From Bacillota bacterium (GTDB lineage Bacteria; Bacillota; Sulfobacillia; Sulfobacillales; JAIMBI01): 56,855 nucleotides of DNA. The DNA lies in the NCBI GenBank assembly GCA_021846505.1, contig JAJZWV010000016.1:1-56855 (forward strand). The letters run 5' to 3'. Below the pieces are notes generated by a model. That model was not told the origin of the DNA, searched no databases, and was given only the letters and a program-made list of their open reading frames with translations. Positions 41,182-49,792 of this stretch are shown in pieces (position 1 is the stretch's first letter; each line of letters opens with the position of its first letter). A program made the position numbers and the translations under genes.

Positions 41182-42426
41182 GTGAGCGCGATTTCCGCAC
41201 ACGAACATGGGCTCCACTCCGGGGATGGGGCGCACACTCACCGATCCGTCCTCCAGATGCAAGCGATTGGGATTGCGTTCAACATCGGCTATCTCATGCT
41301 GGCACTGGCCGTGCCGCTCTATGCCGCCCACCGCCACCTCCCCATTTGGTCGATTGCTCTGCTGACGGCCCTGCCGGGTGTCTTTCTCGTTCTGCAGCGC
41401 ATTTTGAGCGGCCCGTTCACGGCGGTATATGGCGAGGTGCGCATCTTGCGGCTCTCCCTAGTCTTGGCAGTCGGCGCCGGAGTGGTCCCACTGGTGGGAT
41501 ACACCAGCATTGCCGGCCTCATCGGCGCCCAGGTGCTGAGTGGCGCCATGCGCGGCCTCTTTTGGACATCCGCGCAGTCGTACATCACGCGCCTTCCGGG
41601 AGACCCGGCCACGCGGTTGGGTCATTTTACCGGCGGAGCCAACCTAGGAGGCCTGATCGGGATCGTGGCCACCGGCCCGCTGCTCGGCTGGGTAGGCTAC
41701 CGCATGGTGTTCGGGGCGGTCACCCTGCTCCAGGGGGCTGCTTTGCTTCTGACCGTTGGGCTCGCATCGCTGGCCGCTGGCCAAAACGGAGACCGCATTC
41801 TGCCGGCCATTCGGCGCCTGCCCTCGCTGTTTCGCTACTCCACCATCTGGCTCGCGGGCGGCATCGCGATCTTGGCCGCTATTCCCCAGGCGCTGGTGCA
41901 GTCGTTCTATCCGCTCTATCTCCTGCACCTCACCCACTCGGCTGCCGCGGCCAGCTTTCTCACGGCGCTTCGCAATGTGGGAACGATTCTGGGAAGCTTC
42001 TCGGCTGGGCGGCTGCTTCGGTGGACCGGTCTGCGCGCCGGCATGATGCTGGGCGTGGCCGGCATGGCGGCGGGGCTAATCCTGACGGGCGCTGCCTCCG
42101 GGACGTGGCTGGTTGGCGCGGCGCTTCTCGCCACGGGATTTCTGTCAGCACCGGTAGCTGTGCTGTACCTGACCCTGGTTGTGGGCGCCGTGCCGGACAC
42201 CGAGCGCGCGTCCGCCATCGCCCTCGTCAACGTGTTTTGGTCAGTCGCCATGCTGCTGGTGCCCCTGTGCTTTGGGTTGGCCAGCCAGCTGGCCGGCATG
42301 GCGGGGGCTTTCGCGTGGATGGGACTGGCGGCCGTCGCCGCCCTGATTCCCCTGGCGCGCGCAGGGCTGTGGGCGACGGCTGCCGCCGACCGGGCACGCG
42401 CGGCTGCCCCATCCGCCGGGGCGTGA
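41182..42426 (+). CDS. MFS transporter
   Basis: A polytopic protein of about 415 residues with 12 hydrophobic segments. YAAHRHLPIWSIALLTALPG and LVLQRILSGPFTAVYGEVRI correspond to helices 1-3 with the MFS-A loop; GGANLGGLIGIVATGPLLGW is helix 5. It resembles drug/metabolite efflux or YfcJ-like permeases more than sugar-acid importers. The start is uncertain: GTG 41182 touches the GGAAGGAG site, so an ATT codon at 41191 or ATG 41257 may be used instead. It is divergent from the FadR-type regulator, and its cargo may be related to that operon. Confidence 0.75.
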   Translation: MSAISAHEHGLHSGDGAHTHRSVLQMQAIGIAFNIGYLMLALAVPLYAAHRHLPIWSIALLTALPGVFLVLQRILSGPFTAVYGEVRILRLSLVLAVGAGVVPLVGYTSIAGLIGAQVLSGAMRGLFWTSAQSYITRLPGDPATRLGHFTGGANLGGLIGIVATGPLLGWVGYRMVFGAVTLLQGAALLLTVGLASLAAGQNGDRILPAIRRLPSLFRYSTIWLAGGIAILAAIPQALVQSFYPLYLLHLTHSAAAASFLTALRNVGTILGSFSAGRLLRWTGLRAGMMLGVAGMAAGLILTGAASGTWLVGAALLATGFLSAPVAVLYLTLVVGAVPDTERASAIALVNVFWSVAMLLVPLCFGLASQLAGMAGAFAWMGLAAVAALIPLARAGLWATAAADRARAAAPSAGA

Positions 42427-42853
42427 CTCCCCCATGGCCTCACGACCAGGGGATCCCGCAGCCAGTTCCGAGAGTCCCAGACCTCACCCCACCGCCAGTG
42501 GCCGCGCCGGACAGTGCGTCGCCACATCGCCCCGCCGCCGCAGGCCGCCTGCGCCGGCAGGTCCCATCAAGCCGGCTGGCCACCCTAGCGCCTCCAGGCG
42601 CAGGCTCCGAGCCGTCCGCCAGGCCACAGCGCGCGGGGGCCAGGGCGGGGGCGTCCCCCGCCCCGCCCCGCAGTGGCCGAGGGCCCCGAAACCACGGGCT
42701 GCCCGCACTGTCTGTCTGCGGGGCGGGCTCCATCACAGCATCACCAAAACAGCCCGCAGCACGGCTGCTGTCAGTGAGCCGCCATCAGAGACGGGATGTC
42801 CCGGCCTCCGGCCCCGTATGGCACCCTCACTCACCGGCTCGGGGATCGCTGGC
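42427..42853. other. No gene recognised
   Basis: Very G+C-rich spacer between the convergent MFS gene and the end of the ectoine operon. Open frames on the minus strand are Gly/Arg/Pro-rich without motifs. No clear terminator hairpin with a T-run was found. Confidence 0.45.
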
Positions 42854-43831
42854 CTAAGAGAGCAGCGCGCACACCCGCTCCGGATCCACCGCGTTGCCGG
42901 TCAGCAGCACGGCCGCCGCCGCACCAGGCGGCACGTGGCCTCCCAACAGCGCGCCCACTCCTACAGCCGCCGCCCCTTCGACAACTATCCGATGCTCACG
43001 CAGCAGAAACCGCAGGCCGCCCGCAATCTCCTCTTCAGACACCTCCACCATGTCGTCCACGAGCCGCCTCACCAGGCGGAGCGTGTGCTGGTTGTCTGCA
43101 CCCAGCCCACCCAAGAGGCTGTCGGCCCACGTCGGACCCTCAGTGGCGGCGACAGGGCGGCCGGCTCGGACGCTGGCGGCCATGCTGGGTGCTTGGCGGG
43201 CACCTATCCCCACGATCCGAATGGCGGGCGCCGCCGCCTTAAGCACCAGCGCCACGCCTGCCAAAAGTCCCCCGCCGGAGACGGGCACCAGCACAGTGTC
43301 CACCTCCGGGCAGCGATCCAGCAAATCCAGCCCGGCGGTGCCTTGCCCGGCGATGACATCCGGATGGTCAAACGGGGGCACCACCCACCAGCCTTCCGCC
43401 TGCGCGCGCTCCTCGCAGCGCGAAGCCGCTTCGGCCTGGCTGGCGCCACCGACGTGGACGTCCGCTCCCCATCGCTCCAGCTGGCGAATTTTCACGGGGG
43501 GCACGCCCTCGGGCACAAACACGGCCGCGGGTATACCCAGATCCTGCGCGACATAGGCCACTGCCGCACCGTGGTTGCCAGTCGAAAACGTGGCCACCCC
43601 CGCCAGTGGGCTGCGCGCATGGCGTGCGCGCAGGGCGTTGGCCGCGCCCCTCACCTTGAACGATCCCACGGCACTGGCGTATTCCATCTGCAGGTGCACC
43701 CGCCCACCCCAGCGCTCCGACAGCGGCAGCGACGGCACCACGGGCGGCGCCGCTACCAGGTCCCGAATGCGCCGGCGAGCGGCCCACACATCCTGCGCGG
43801 TGGGCGCTCCGACGCTGGCGGGCCCACTCAC
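42854..43831 (-). CDS. eutB: EutB-like PLP-dependent dehydratase (hydroxyectoine utilisation)
   Basis: The 325-residue fold-type II PLP enzyme of threonine dehydratase type has Lys59 in GSFKVRGAANA, FSTGNHGAAVAYVA, and the PLP-phosphate loop SGGGLLAG. VPPFDHPDVIAGQGTAGLDL and ADSLLGGLGADNQHTLRLV are close to what I recall of EutB proteins, which act on the hydroxylated intermediate of 5-hydroxyectoine breakdown. It is adjacent to EutD (start overlaps its stop, GTGA at 43828-43831) and shares the operon with EutC, which strengthens the call. The alternative is an ordinary serine/threonine dehydratase. Last gene of the operon. Confidence 0.8.
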   Translation of the reverse strand: MSGPASVGAPTAQDVWAARRRIRDLVAAPPVVPSLPLSERWGGRVHLQMEYASAVGSFKVRGAANALRARHARSPLAGVATFSTGNHGAAVAYVAQDLGIPAAVFVPEGVPPVKIRQLERWGADVHVGGASQAEAASRCEERAQAEGWWVVPPFDHPDVIAGQGTAGLDLLDRCPEVDTVLVPVSGGGLLAGVALVLKAAAPAIRIVGIGARQAPSMAASVRAGRPVAATEGPTWADSLLGGLGADNQHTLRLVRRLVDDMVEVSEEEIAGGLRFLLREHRIVVEGAAAVGVGALLGGHVPPGAAAAVLLTGNAVDPERVCALLS

Positions 43832-45027
43832 GCAGACCGCCCGGTGGGAAAGCTGTCTTTCGTCAGCAGATCGCGGGTAAAGGTTGTCAGCACCTCGCAC
43901 CCCGCCTCGGTCACCGCCAGGGTTTCGCTCAGCTCGAGCCCCATCGGCGGCGCCCACATGCCCGCGATCAGGTGAAACGTCATGCCCGGCTGGAGCACCG
44001 TGCGGTCGCCTGCGCGGAGGCTGGCCGTATGCTCGCCCCAGTCGGGGGGATATCCGATGCCCACTGCGTACCCAAGCCGGGACGCCTTTTCGTAGCCTCC
44101 CGCCTGGAGGCGGCGCCGCCAGGCGGCTTCAACCTCCTCGCAGGCGGCGCCGGGCGCGATGGTGGCCAAGGCGGCTTCCACGCCTTCCAGCACCACGTCG
44201 GCCAGGTCCCGGTAGGCGGGCGGGGGTGTGCCCAGGTACAGCGTGCGGGCCAGCGGGGCGTGGTAGCGATGGCTGCAGCCGGCGAGCTCCAAATTCACCA
44301 CATCCCCCACCTCGTAGCAGCGGTCGGTCCAGGTGAGATGGGAAGTGGTGGTCCGCTCCAGCGAAGGCATGAGGGGCACGATGGCGGGGTAGTCGCCGGG
44401 CACATCGGCCGTGCCGCCAATCTCGGCAGCAAAAATTGCGGCCGCCGCGTCGCACTCACGCACCCCTGGCTCGATAACCTCGAAGGCCGTGGCCATGGCG
44501 TGCTGCGCAATGGAAGCCGCCTGGCGCATATAGGCAAGCTCTGCCGGCGACTTGGTCAGGCGCACCCAGTTGACGAGAAGACTGGCATCCAGCAACGTGG
44601 AAGCCGGGAGTGCCCGAAGGAGGGCCAGGTACGCTTGCGCGGTGAAATAGTAGGCGTCCAGCTCGATCCCAATGCGGCTGTGGTCGGCCCCCAACTCGCG
44701 CAGGAGATCCGCCACCGCCTCCATCGGATGATGATCCAGCGATTGAATGAACGATTCCGGATAGCTGCGAATGTGATCGTCAGGCAGCCACGTGGTGAGG
44801 CGAGCGCCACTGGTGTCTTGCGGCCGACCCATCCAAAAGGGAGCGGGCTCGCTTCCCAGCACCACCAGCACTTGCGGCACATAGAATGACCAGCCGTCAT
44901 AACCCGACAGATAGTTCATGTTGGCTGGGTCCGCCACCAGGAGCACCTCTGCCCCGACCCGCTCCATCTCCCCCCGAATTTTGCCCAGCCGCTGTTGGTA
45001 CTCCGCGGCGGGAAACCTGAGTGCCAC
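43828..45027 (-). CDS. doeA: Ectoine hydrolase (EutD/DoeA), M24 creatinase-like fold
   Basis: The 399-residue protein has the family length of DoeA and its hallmark MNYLSGYDGWSFYVPQ, followed by GRPQDTSGARLTTW, SYPESFIQSLDHHPM, GIELDAYYFTAQAYLALL, VNWVRLTKSPAELAYMRQAA, GDYPAIVPLMPS, HLTWTDR and LAGCSHRYHAPLARTLYLG. DoeA opens the ectoine ring to N-acetyl-diaminobutyrate, acting in the cytoplasm. The M24 metal ligands of aminopeptidases are not conserved, as expected for creatinase-like hydrolases. GTG 45027 is preferred to 45126 because GGGGGG lies upstream and the family starts here. Confidence 0.87.
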   Translation of the reverse strand: MALRFPAAEYQQRLGKIRGEMERVGAEVLLVADPANMNYLSGYDGWSFYVPQVLVVLGSEPAPFWMGRPQDTSGARLTTWLPDDHIRSYPESFIQSLDHHPMEAVADLLRELGADHSRIGIELDAYYFTAQAYLALLRALPASTLLDASLLVNWVRLTKSPAELAYMRQAASIAQHAMATAFEVIEPGVRECDAAAAIFAAEIGGTADVPGDYPAIVPLMPSLERTTTSHLTWTDRCYEVGDVVNLELAGCSHRYHAPLARTLYLGTPPPAYRDLADVVLEGVEAALATIAPGAACEEVEAAWRRRLQAGGYEKASRLGYAVGIGYPPDWGEHTASLRAGDRTVLQPGMTFHLIAGMWAPPMGLELSETLAVTEAGCEVLTTFTRDLLTKDSFPTGRSA

Positions 45028-45142
45028 CTCCGGGTCCCCCCTTTCACTTGACTTGGCGTTGACTTGACGCTGAACCGGCGGCACTCGGCGAGTGAGTCTT
45101 CCTTGCCCCGTGGGGCGGCGCCTCACGGCATGGCCTCCCGCT

Positions 45143-45787
45143 TTAGCGCGACGCCTCCACCCGGCGCTCCAGCACTCCGCCGAGCCGCGACAGCGTGAGG
45201 TTGATCACGAGATAGGCTACCGCCGCCATGCCGTACATGATGGCAGGCTGCTCCGTCGCTGAGGTGCCCAAGCGCGCCTGATACATGATGTCCGCCACGC
45301 CCACAAGGTACAGCAGCGTGGTGTTTTTGACCTGCAGCACCAGAAACGTCATCAGCGACGGCAGCATGATCACCCACGCCTGCGGCAAAATGACCCGCCG
45401 GAGCCCCTGCGCGCGCGTCATGCCCAGCGCGTCGGCCGCCTCGCCCTGCCCCTCGGCCACAGCCGCGATCCCGGCGCGAAAAATTTCTACGGCATAGCCA
45501 ATCCCGTAGAGAATCAGCCACAAGAGCCCTGCCGCGAACGGCGACAGGTTGATTTGAAATTGGCTCAGGCCAAAGTAGATGATAAACAGCTGCAGGATGG
45601 GCGGCAGGCCCCGGATCACTTCCACATAGCCCGTGATGATGGCCGCCAGCAGCTTGCCCCCGTAAAGCTTGCCGATGGCGGCCAGCACGCCCACCACGAC
45701 CGAGATGGCGACGGCAATCGCCGTCATCTCCAGGTCCAGCGCTCCCCCACGAGCCATCACCGCCCAATACAGCGCCACGTAATGCAC
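45143..45787 (-). CDS. ABC permease, polar amino acid family (probable ectoine uptake)
   Basis: The 214-residue protein has five hydrophobic segments and the EAA loop GEAADALGMTRAQGLRRVILPQ of HisM/GlnP-type permeases. YVEVIRGLPPILQLFIIYFG is the usual segment before it. Its GTG overlaps the stop of the ATPase gene (TAGTG), so the two are coupled. A second permease gene lies on the other side of the ATPase, giving the heteromeric channel typical of Ehu systems. Ectoine as cargo is inferred from the operon. Confidence 0.85.
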   Translation of the reverse strand: MHYVALYWAVMARGGALDLEMTAIAVAISVVVGVLAAIGKLYGGKLLAAIITGYVEVIRGLPPILQLFIIYFGLSQFQINLSPFAAGLLWLILYGIGYAVEIFRAGIAAVAEGQGEAADALGMTRAQGLRRVILPQAWVIMLPSLMTFLVLQVKNTTLLYLVGVADIMYQARLGTSATEQPAIMYGMAAVAYLVINLTLSRLGGVLERRVEASR

Positions 45788-46599
45788 TAGGGATGGTCAC
45801 CTCCCAGTGACACGGGTGCGAGCGGCGAACCCTCTGCTGCGAGAGGTTTCAAGACCCGGTTCAAGAATGTGCGGGCGCGGTCGGTCTGTGGGTGCTCCAG
45901 CACCTCGCGCGCCGGCCCCTGCTCCACGAGGCGGCCATCCGCCATCACCACCACGGTGTTGGCCACCTCTTTGGCAAACATCATCTCGTGGGTCACCAGA
46001 ATGAGGGTCATCCCTTGGCCAGCCAGCCGGCGGATCGCCTCCAGGACCTCGCCCACCATTTCGGGATCCAGCATGGACGTGGGCTCGTCAAACAGCATCA
46101 CCTCCGGGTCCATGGCCAGGGCGCGGCAAATGGCCACCCGCTGCTGCTCGCCGCCCGAGAGCCGCCGTGGGTAGGCGTTGGCTCGCTCGGCCAGCCCGAC
46201 CGCCGTCAAGAGAGCCATCGCCTTATCCTGCGCTTCCGCCCGCGGCATGCGCTTAGCTTCCATGGGTCCCAGCATGACGTTGCCCAGCGCGGTGAGGTGC
46301 GGAAACAAGTTAAACGTCTGAAACGCCATCCCCACGTGGGTGCGAATCTCGCGCAGCACCGCCTTGCTGGGCGGCGCCGCGCCGCCCACCAGCTCGCGGC
46401 CCAGCACGCGAATGCGTCCCTCGTCAAACGGATGGAGGTAGTTGATGCATCGGATGAAGGTGCTTTTGCCAGCGCCGCTGGGCCCAATGATGGCCACCAC
46501 CTCGCTGCGCTTGACCTGCAGCGAAATGTCCTCGAACACGGTGCGCGGCCCAAAGCGCTTGGTCAAGTGCTGAATGTCAACTGCGACGTCGCTGGACAT
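45787..46599 (-). CDS. ABC ATPase, polar amino acid family (probable ectoine uptake)
   Basis: The 270-residue ATPase has Walker A GPSGAGKS (39-46), Q-loop in VGMAFQTFNLFPHLTAL, signature RLSGGEQQRVAICRALAM, Walker B VMLFDEPTSMLDPEM and the switch His in LVTHEMMFA. It is of the GlnQ/HisP type that serves polar amino acids and compatible solutes, including EhuA. The start overlaps the upstream permease by 23 bases, and its stop overlaps the downstream permease start. SGGEQQRVAI differs slightly from the usual QQRVAIARA only in ICRALA. Confidence 0.9.
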   Translation of the reverse strand: MSSDVAVDIQHLTKRFGPRTVFEDISLQVKRSEVVAIIGPSGAGKSTFIRCINYLHPFDEGRIRVLGRELVGGAAPPSKAVLREIRTHVGMAFQTFNLFPHLTALGNVMLGPMEAKRMPRAEAQDKAMALLTAVGLAERANAYPRRLSGGEQQRVAICRALAMDPEVMLFDEPTSMLDPEMVGEVLEAIRRLAGQGMTLILVTHEMMFAKEVANTVVVMADGRLVEQGPAREVLEHPQTDRARTFLNRVLKPLAAEGSPLAPVSLGGDHP

Positions 46600-47227
46600 T
46601 AAGTTCCCACCTCGCTAAGATGCGTGAAATCAAGATGTAGAACGCGAAATAGAACAGGCCGGCCAGCACAAACATATCCATCGGCTGAAAGGTTGCTGCC
46701 GACGCTTGGTTCGCCTGAAACATCAAGTCGGCCACGCCAATGGTAAACACCAGGGATGTATCTTTGATGAGGTTGCTGAGCTCGTTGGTGCCCGGCGGCA
46801 GAAAGGCCAAAAGCGCCTGGGGCAGAATTACTCGGCGCATCATCGCGCCATTGGTCATCCCTAAAGCTTGCGCCGCCTCGCGCTGGCCCCGGTCGACCGA
46901 TTGCAGCCCGCTGCGCATATCTTCGCTGTACAGCGCGGCGTAAAACGCCCCCAGGGCCACCACGCCGGCCCAAAAGCCTGGCAGGCGAATCCCCACCTGG
47001 CCCAGGCTGTAGTAGGCCATGAACACCAGCACCAGCACCGGAATCGCTCGAAAAATCTCGATGTACCCCACGGCCAAGCTTCGCAGCACGCGCACCCGGC
47101 CCGTGCGCGCCGTGACCAGCAGCGCCCCCAGCGCCAGCGCCAGCACCAGCGCCGCGCCGGTCACCTCCAGCGACACCACCACACCTGCAAAAAAGTCTGG
47201 CAGATACTGCTGCCAAAGTTGCAGCAT
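46577..47227 (-). CDS. ABC permease, polar amino acid family (probable ectoine uptake)
   Basis: The 216-residue protein has five hydrophobic segments and the EAA loop REAAQALGMTNGAMMRRVIL. YIEIFRAIPVLVLVFMAYYS precedes it as in other members. It lies between the substrate-binding protein gene, with a hairpin between them, and the ATPase, which it overlaps. SD GAGAGGGGGTGAGG precedes the ATG. It forms the second half of the channel with the product of 45143-45787. Cargo is inferred from context. Confidence 0.85.
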   Translation of the reverse strand: MLQLWQQYLPDFFAGVVVSLEVTGAALVLALALGALLVTARTGRVRVLRSLAVGYIEIFRAIPVLVLVFMAYYSLGQVGIRLPGFWAGVVALGAFYAALYSEDMRSGLQSVDRGQREAAQALGMTNGAMMRRVILPQALLAFLPPGTNELSNLIKDTSLVFTIGVADLMFQANQASAATFQPMDMFVLAGLFYFAFYILISRILARWELNVQRRRS

Positions 47228-47317
47228 GCGGCCTCACCCCCTCTCGGTCCGTGCCTTTCACTCCGCCGAACCTGCGCCGCCGCTGACTCCTGCCTCCACC
47301 CTATCAAACCTATCAAA

Positions 47318-47350
47318 GAGGGGGATGTCCGGCTGCGGCGCACCCCCCTC
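47318..47350 (-). terminator. Intercistronic hairpin after the binding-protein gene
   Basis: On the minus strand GAGGGGGGT pairs with ATCCCCCTC (9 bp with one G-T) across a 15-base loop, followed by TTTGAT. It begins 7 bases after the binding-protein stop. Such structures commonly protect or truncate mRNA so that the binding protein is made in excess of the membrane parts. Confidence 0.55.
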
Positions 47351-47356
47351 CCGCGC

Positions 47357-48232
47357 TTAACCGCCCTGATAGGTGTTGGGGGCTGAGCAGATTCCCTTCA
47401 GGAAGACGGGACTCTGCATCCCGTACTTGTTCAGGATTTTCTGCTCCTGGCCGTTGCAGGCAATTTTCTGCAGGTAGGCGTTCAGCTTTTTGAGGAAGCT
47501 CGCACTGTAGGAGCCCTTGGGAAGGCCGTAGTAGCCCCGGAGGCTGGCAATCGGCGGCGCGATGGAACTCGGCATGGCTCCCAGGATCTTGATGTGCAGC
47601 GACGGGTTCTGGTGAATAGCCCACGCCACGTCCGTGTCCGGCTGAAAGTCGGCGGCCACTCGCCCGCTGGACAAGGCCTGGAACGAATCGGCGATGTTGC
47701 TGTACTGCTTCACGGTGGCGCTTGGCACCTTGTTGGCCTCGGTCACCTCCTCAGAGCCGACCACCACCGCAATTCTCTTTCCCGTCATGGCCGAGACGGT
47801 CGCCTTCCGGATCTGCGGCGACTGCGAATTCACCGCCACCACGTCATTGTAGTTCAGCATTGGGCGGCTGTAGCTGATAACCTTCGCCCGCTTGGCCGTG
47901 TAGTAGATGTCAATCGTGATGTCGGCGCGCCGGGCCGCCACCGCCTGGATCGACGCGGAAAACGGCAGCGACGTCACCACGAGGTGCGCGCCCAGCGTCT
48001 TAGCAAACCCCTGCAGGATGTTGACGTCGTACCCCGTCCACGCATGTGTGGTGGGGTTCTGAAAGTCTTCGGGCGCGTACGCCGACTCGGCGATAATCAG
48101 CTTGTGCGTCTGCTGGACGTGCGCCAGCAGGGTGTTGGGTGCCCCGTTTGCGGTGCCGGAGCCACATCCGGCGGCGGCTGTCGCCAACAAGGCGCCGGCC
48201 ATTAGCTGATACCAGATTTTCTTCCAGCTCAT
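47357..48232 (-). CDS. Substrate-binding lipoprotein of the ABC transporter (probable ectoine binding)
   Basis: The 291-residue protein has a lipoprotein signal peptide with a lipobox ending at Cys23 (ATAAAGC), so it is anchored outside the membrane, as in Gram-positive bacteria. The mature part is a type II periplasmic-binding fold of SBP family 3: HKLIIAESAYAPEDF, TGYDVNILQGFAKTLGA, FSASIQAVAARRADITID, YSRPMLNYNDVVAVN, GKRIAVVVGSEEVTEANKVP and YYGLPKGSYSASFLKKL. An extended C-terminus with two Cys (IACNG, GICSA) might form a disulfide. Good SD GGAGGAGGG. EhuB-like role inferred from operon. Confidence 0.85.
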   Translation of the reverse strand: MSWKKIWYQLMAGALLATAAAGCGSGTANGAPNTLLAHVQQTHKLIIAESAYAPEDFQNPTTHAWTGYDVNILQGFAKTLGAHLVVTSLPFSASIQAVAARRADITIDIYYTAKRAKVISYSRPMLNYNDVVAVNSQSPQIRKATVSAMTGKRIAVVVGSEEVTEANKVPSATVKQYSNIADSFQALSSGRVAADFQPDTDVAWAIHQNPSLHIKILGAMPSSIAPPIASLRGYYGLPKGSYSASFLKKLNAYLQKIACNGQEQKILNKYGMQSPVFLKGICSAPNTYQGG

Positions 48233-48328
48233 GATGCCCTCCTCCTTGGTCCTCTTCGCTTGTCTCGGCTGTGCCGCTGCGATGCCTGGATGGAGCCTCG
48301 GCTCCTGCGCGCTGGGTGGGCGCGCGGC

Positions 48329-49792
48329 CTACGCCATCTCGCCCGGCGGCGCGGATTCCGTCAGGTTGAAGCACACGACTTTGGTCTCCGTCATGGACTG
48401 CGCCGCAAAATGCACCCCCTCTCGCCCCAGGCCACTGCCCTTAAAGCCGCCAAAGGGCATCTGATCCACGCGAAAATCACTGCTGTCGTTGATCATCACG
48501 CCGCCCACGCGAAGCCCACGAATGCAGCGAAAGGCGCGGCCCAGGTCGCGGGTGAACACCCCCGCCTGAAGGCCGTAGTCGACCTCGTTGGCACGGGCAA
48601 TGGCCTCGTCCACATCCTGGACGCTATAAACCCCCACCACGGGCCCATACACCTCGTCGCGGCAGACGCGGCTAGCCGCCGGCGCGCCGATCAGCACCGT
48701 GGGGTCGTAGTAAGCGCCGCGCCGCGCTCCGCCCGCCAGTACCTCGGCGCCTTCCGCCACCGCTTCGCGCACCCACTGCTCGACGCGGACCGCCTCGCGC
48801 TCGGCGATGAGCGGCCCCATGTCGGTGTCCTCCGCCAGCTTGCTGCCCACCCGCAGAGCGCGGGTGCGCTCGACCATGCGGGCCACAAACCGGTCCAGCA
48901 CGCGGCGGTGCACAAACACCCGCTGCACGCCGAGGCAGTTCTGGCCGGCATTGCTGAAGGCGCCCGACACGGCAGCGTCTGCGGCCAGATCCAAGTCGGC
49001 GTCGTCGAGGACCAGTACCGGCGAGTTGGCCCCGAGCTCCATGGACAGCTTCTTCAAGCCGGCCTGCCGCGCAATGCGGCGCCCCGTCTCGAGGCCGCCG
49101 GTGAACGACACCAGTCCCACACCGGGATGGCTCACCAGCTGTCCGCCTAGCCGCGAGCCGCTGCCCGTGACGACCGCCAGCACCTCGGGCGGCACGCCAG
49201 CCTCCAGCAGTGTTTCTACCAGCCGGAGAGCGGAGAGGGGGGCCAGGCTGGCGGGCTTCAGCACCACGGCATTGCCTGCGGCCAGAGCTGGCCCCAGCTT
49301 GTGCGCCACCAGGTTCAGGGGATCATTGAACGGCGTAATGGCCGCGACCACGCCGACCGGCACCCGCTCATAAAATCCTGAGCGCTGCTCCGCACCGGGC
49401 CGGCGATCAAATGCAATCGTTTCTCCCGTGATCCGGGCGCTTTCCTCCGAGGACAGGCGCAGCGTGTCGACCGCGCGGCGCACCTCGGCCCGCGCCTCGC
49501 GGATGGTTTTGCTGCTTTCGCAGGCAAGGGTATAGGCAAACGTTTCGCTCCGCGCTTCCACCAGCTCCGCCGCGCGGCGCAGCATCGTGAGCCGCTGGTG
49601 CACCGACAGCTTCTCTGCCACGGCCGCCCCGGCCACGGCCCCCTCGATGGCCGCGGCCATCATCTCGTCAGTGCCGTCAGGCACGCGGCTGATGACAGAG
49701 CCATCTTGGGGATCGCAGACGGGCAGTGTGGCCGCTGGCGCGATCCACCGGCCCCCGACCAGGTTCTGCGCGGTGCTCAGCGCCGTCGCCAT
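48329..49792 (-). CDS. Aldehyde dehydrogenase (DoeC-like, semialdehyde type)
   Basis: The 487-residue NAD(P)-dependent enzyme has ITPFNDPLNLVAHKLGPALAAGN, VLKPASLAPLSALRLVE, FTGGLETGRRIA, catalytic Glu252 (MELGANSP) and catalytic Cys286 (NAGQNCLGVQR), DEVYGPVVGVY and a C-terminal PFGGFKGSGLGREG. It belongs to the succinate-/aspartate-semialdehyde group. In ectoine breakdown DoeC oxidises aspartate semialdehyde to aspartate, which fits this operon. The start at ATG 49792 lies within the end of the homoserine dehydrogenase gene; GGGGGG is 9 bases upstream. Confidence 0.85.
   Translation of the reverse strand: MATALSTAQNLVGGRWIAPAATLPVCDPQDGSVISRVPDGTDEMMAAAIEGAVAGAAVAEKLSVHQRLTMLRRAAELVEARSETFAYTLACESSKTIREARAEVRRAVDTLRLSSEESARITGETIAFDRRPGAEQRSGFYERVPVGVVAAITPFNDPLNLVAHKLGPALAAGNAVVLKPASLAPLSALRLVETLLEAGVPPEVLAVVTGSGSRLGGQLVSHPGVGLVSFTGGLETGRRIARQAGLKKLSMELGANSPVLVLDDADLDLAADAAVSGAFSNAGQNCLGVQRVFVHRRVLDRFVARMVERTRALRVGSKLAEDTDMGPLIAEREAVRVEQWVREAVAEGAEVLAGGARRGAYYDPTVLIGAPAASRVCRDEVYGPVVGVYSVQDVDEAIARANEVDYGLQAGVFTRDLGRAFRCIRGLRVGGVMINDSSDFRVDQMPFGGFKGSGLGREGVHFAAQSMTETKVVCFNLTESAPPGEMA

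Noticed and set aside
43828-45027. Xaa-Pro aminopeptidase call for the M24 protein
   Set aside because: The TGYDGWSFYV-type segment and operon partners fit ectoine hydrolase better, and the aminopeptidase metal ligands are not evident.
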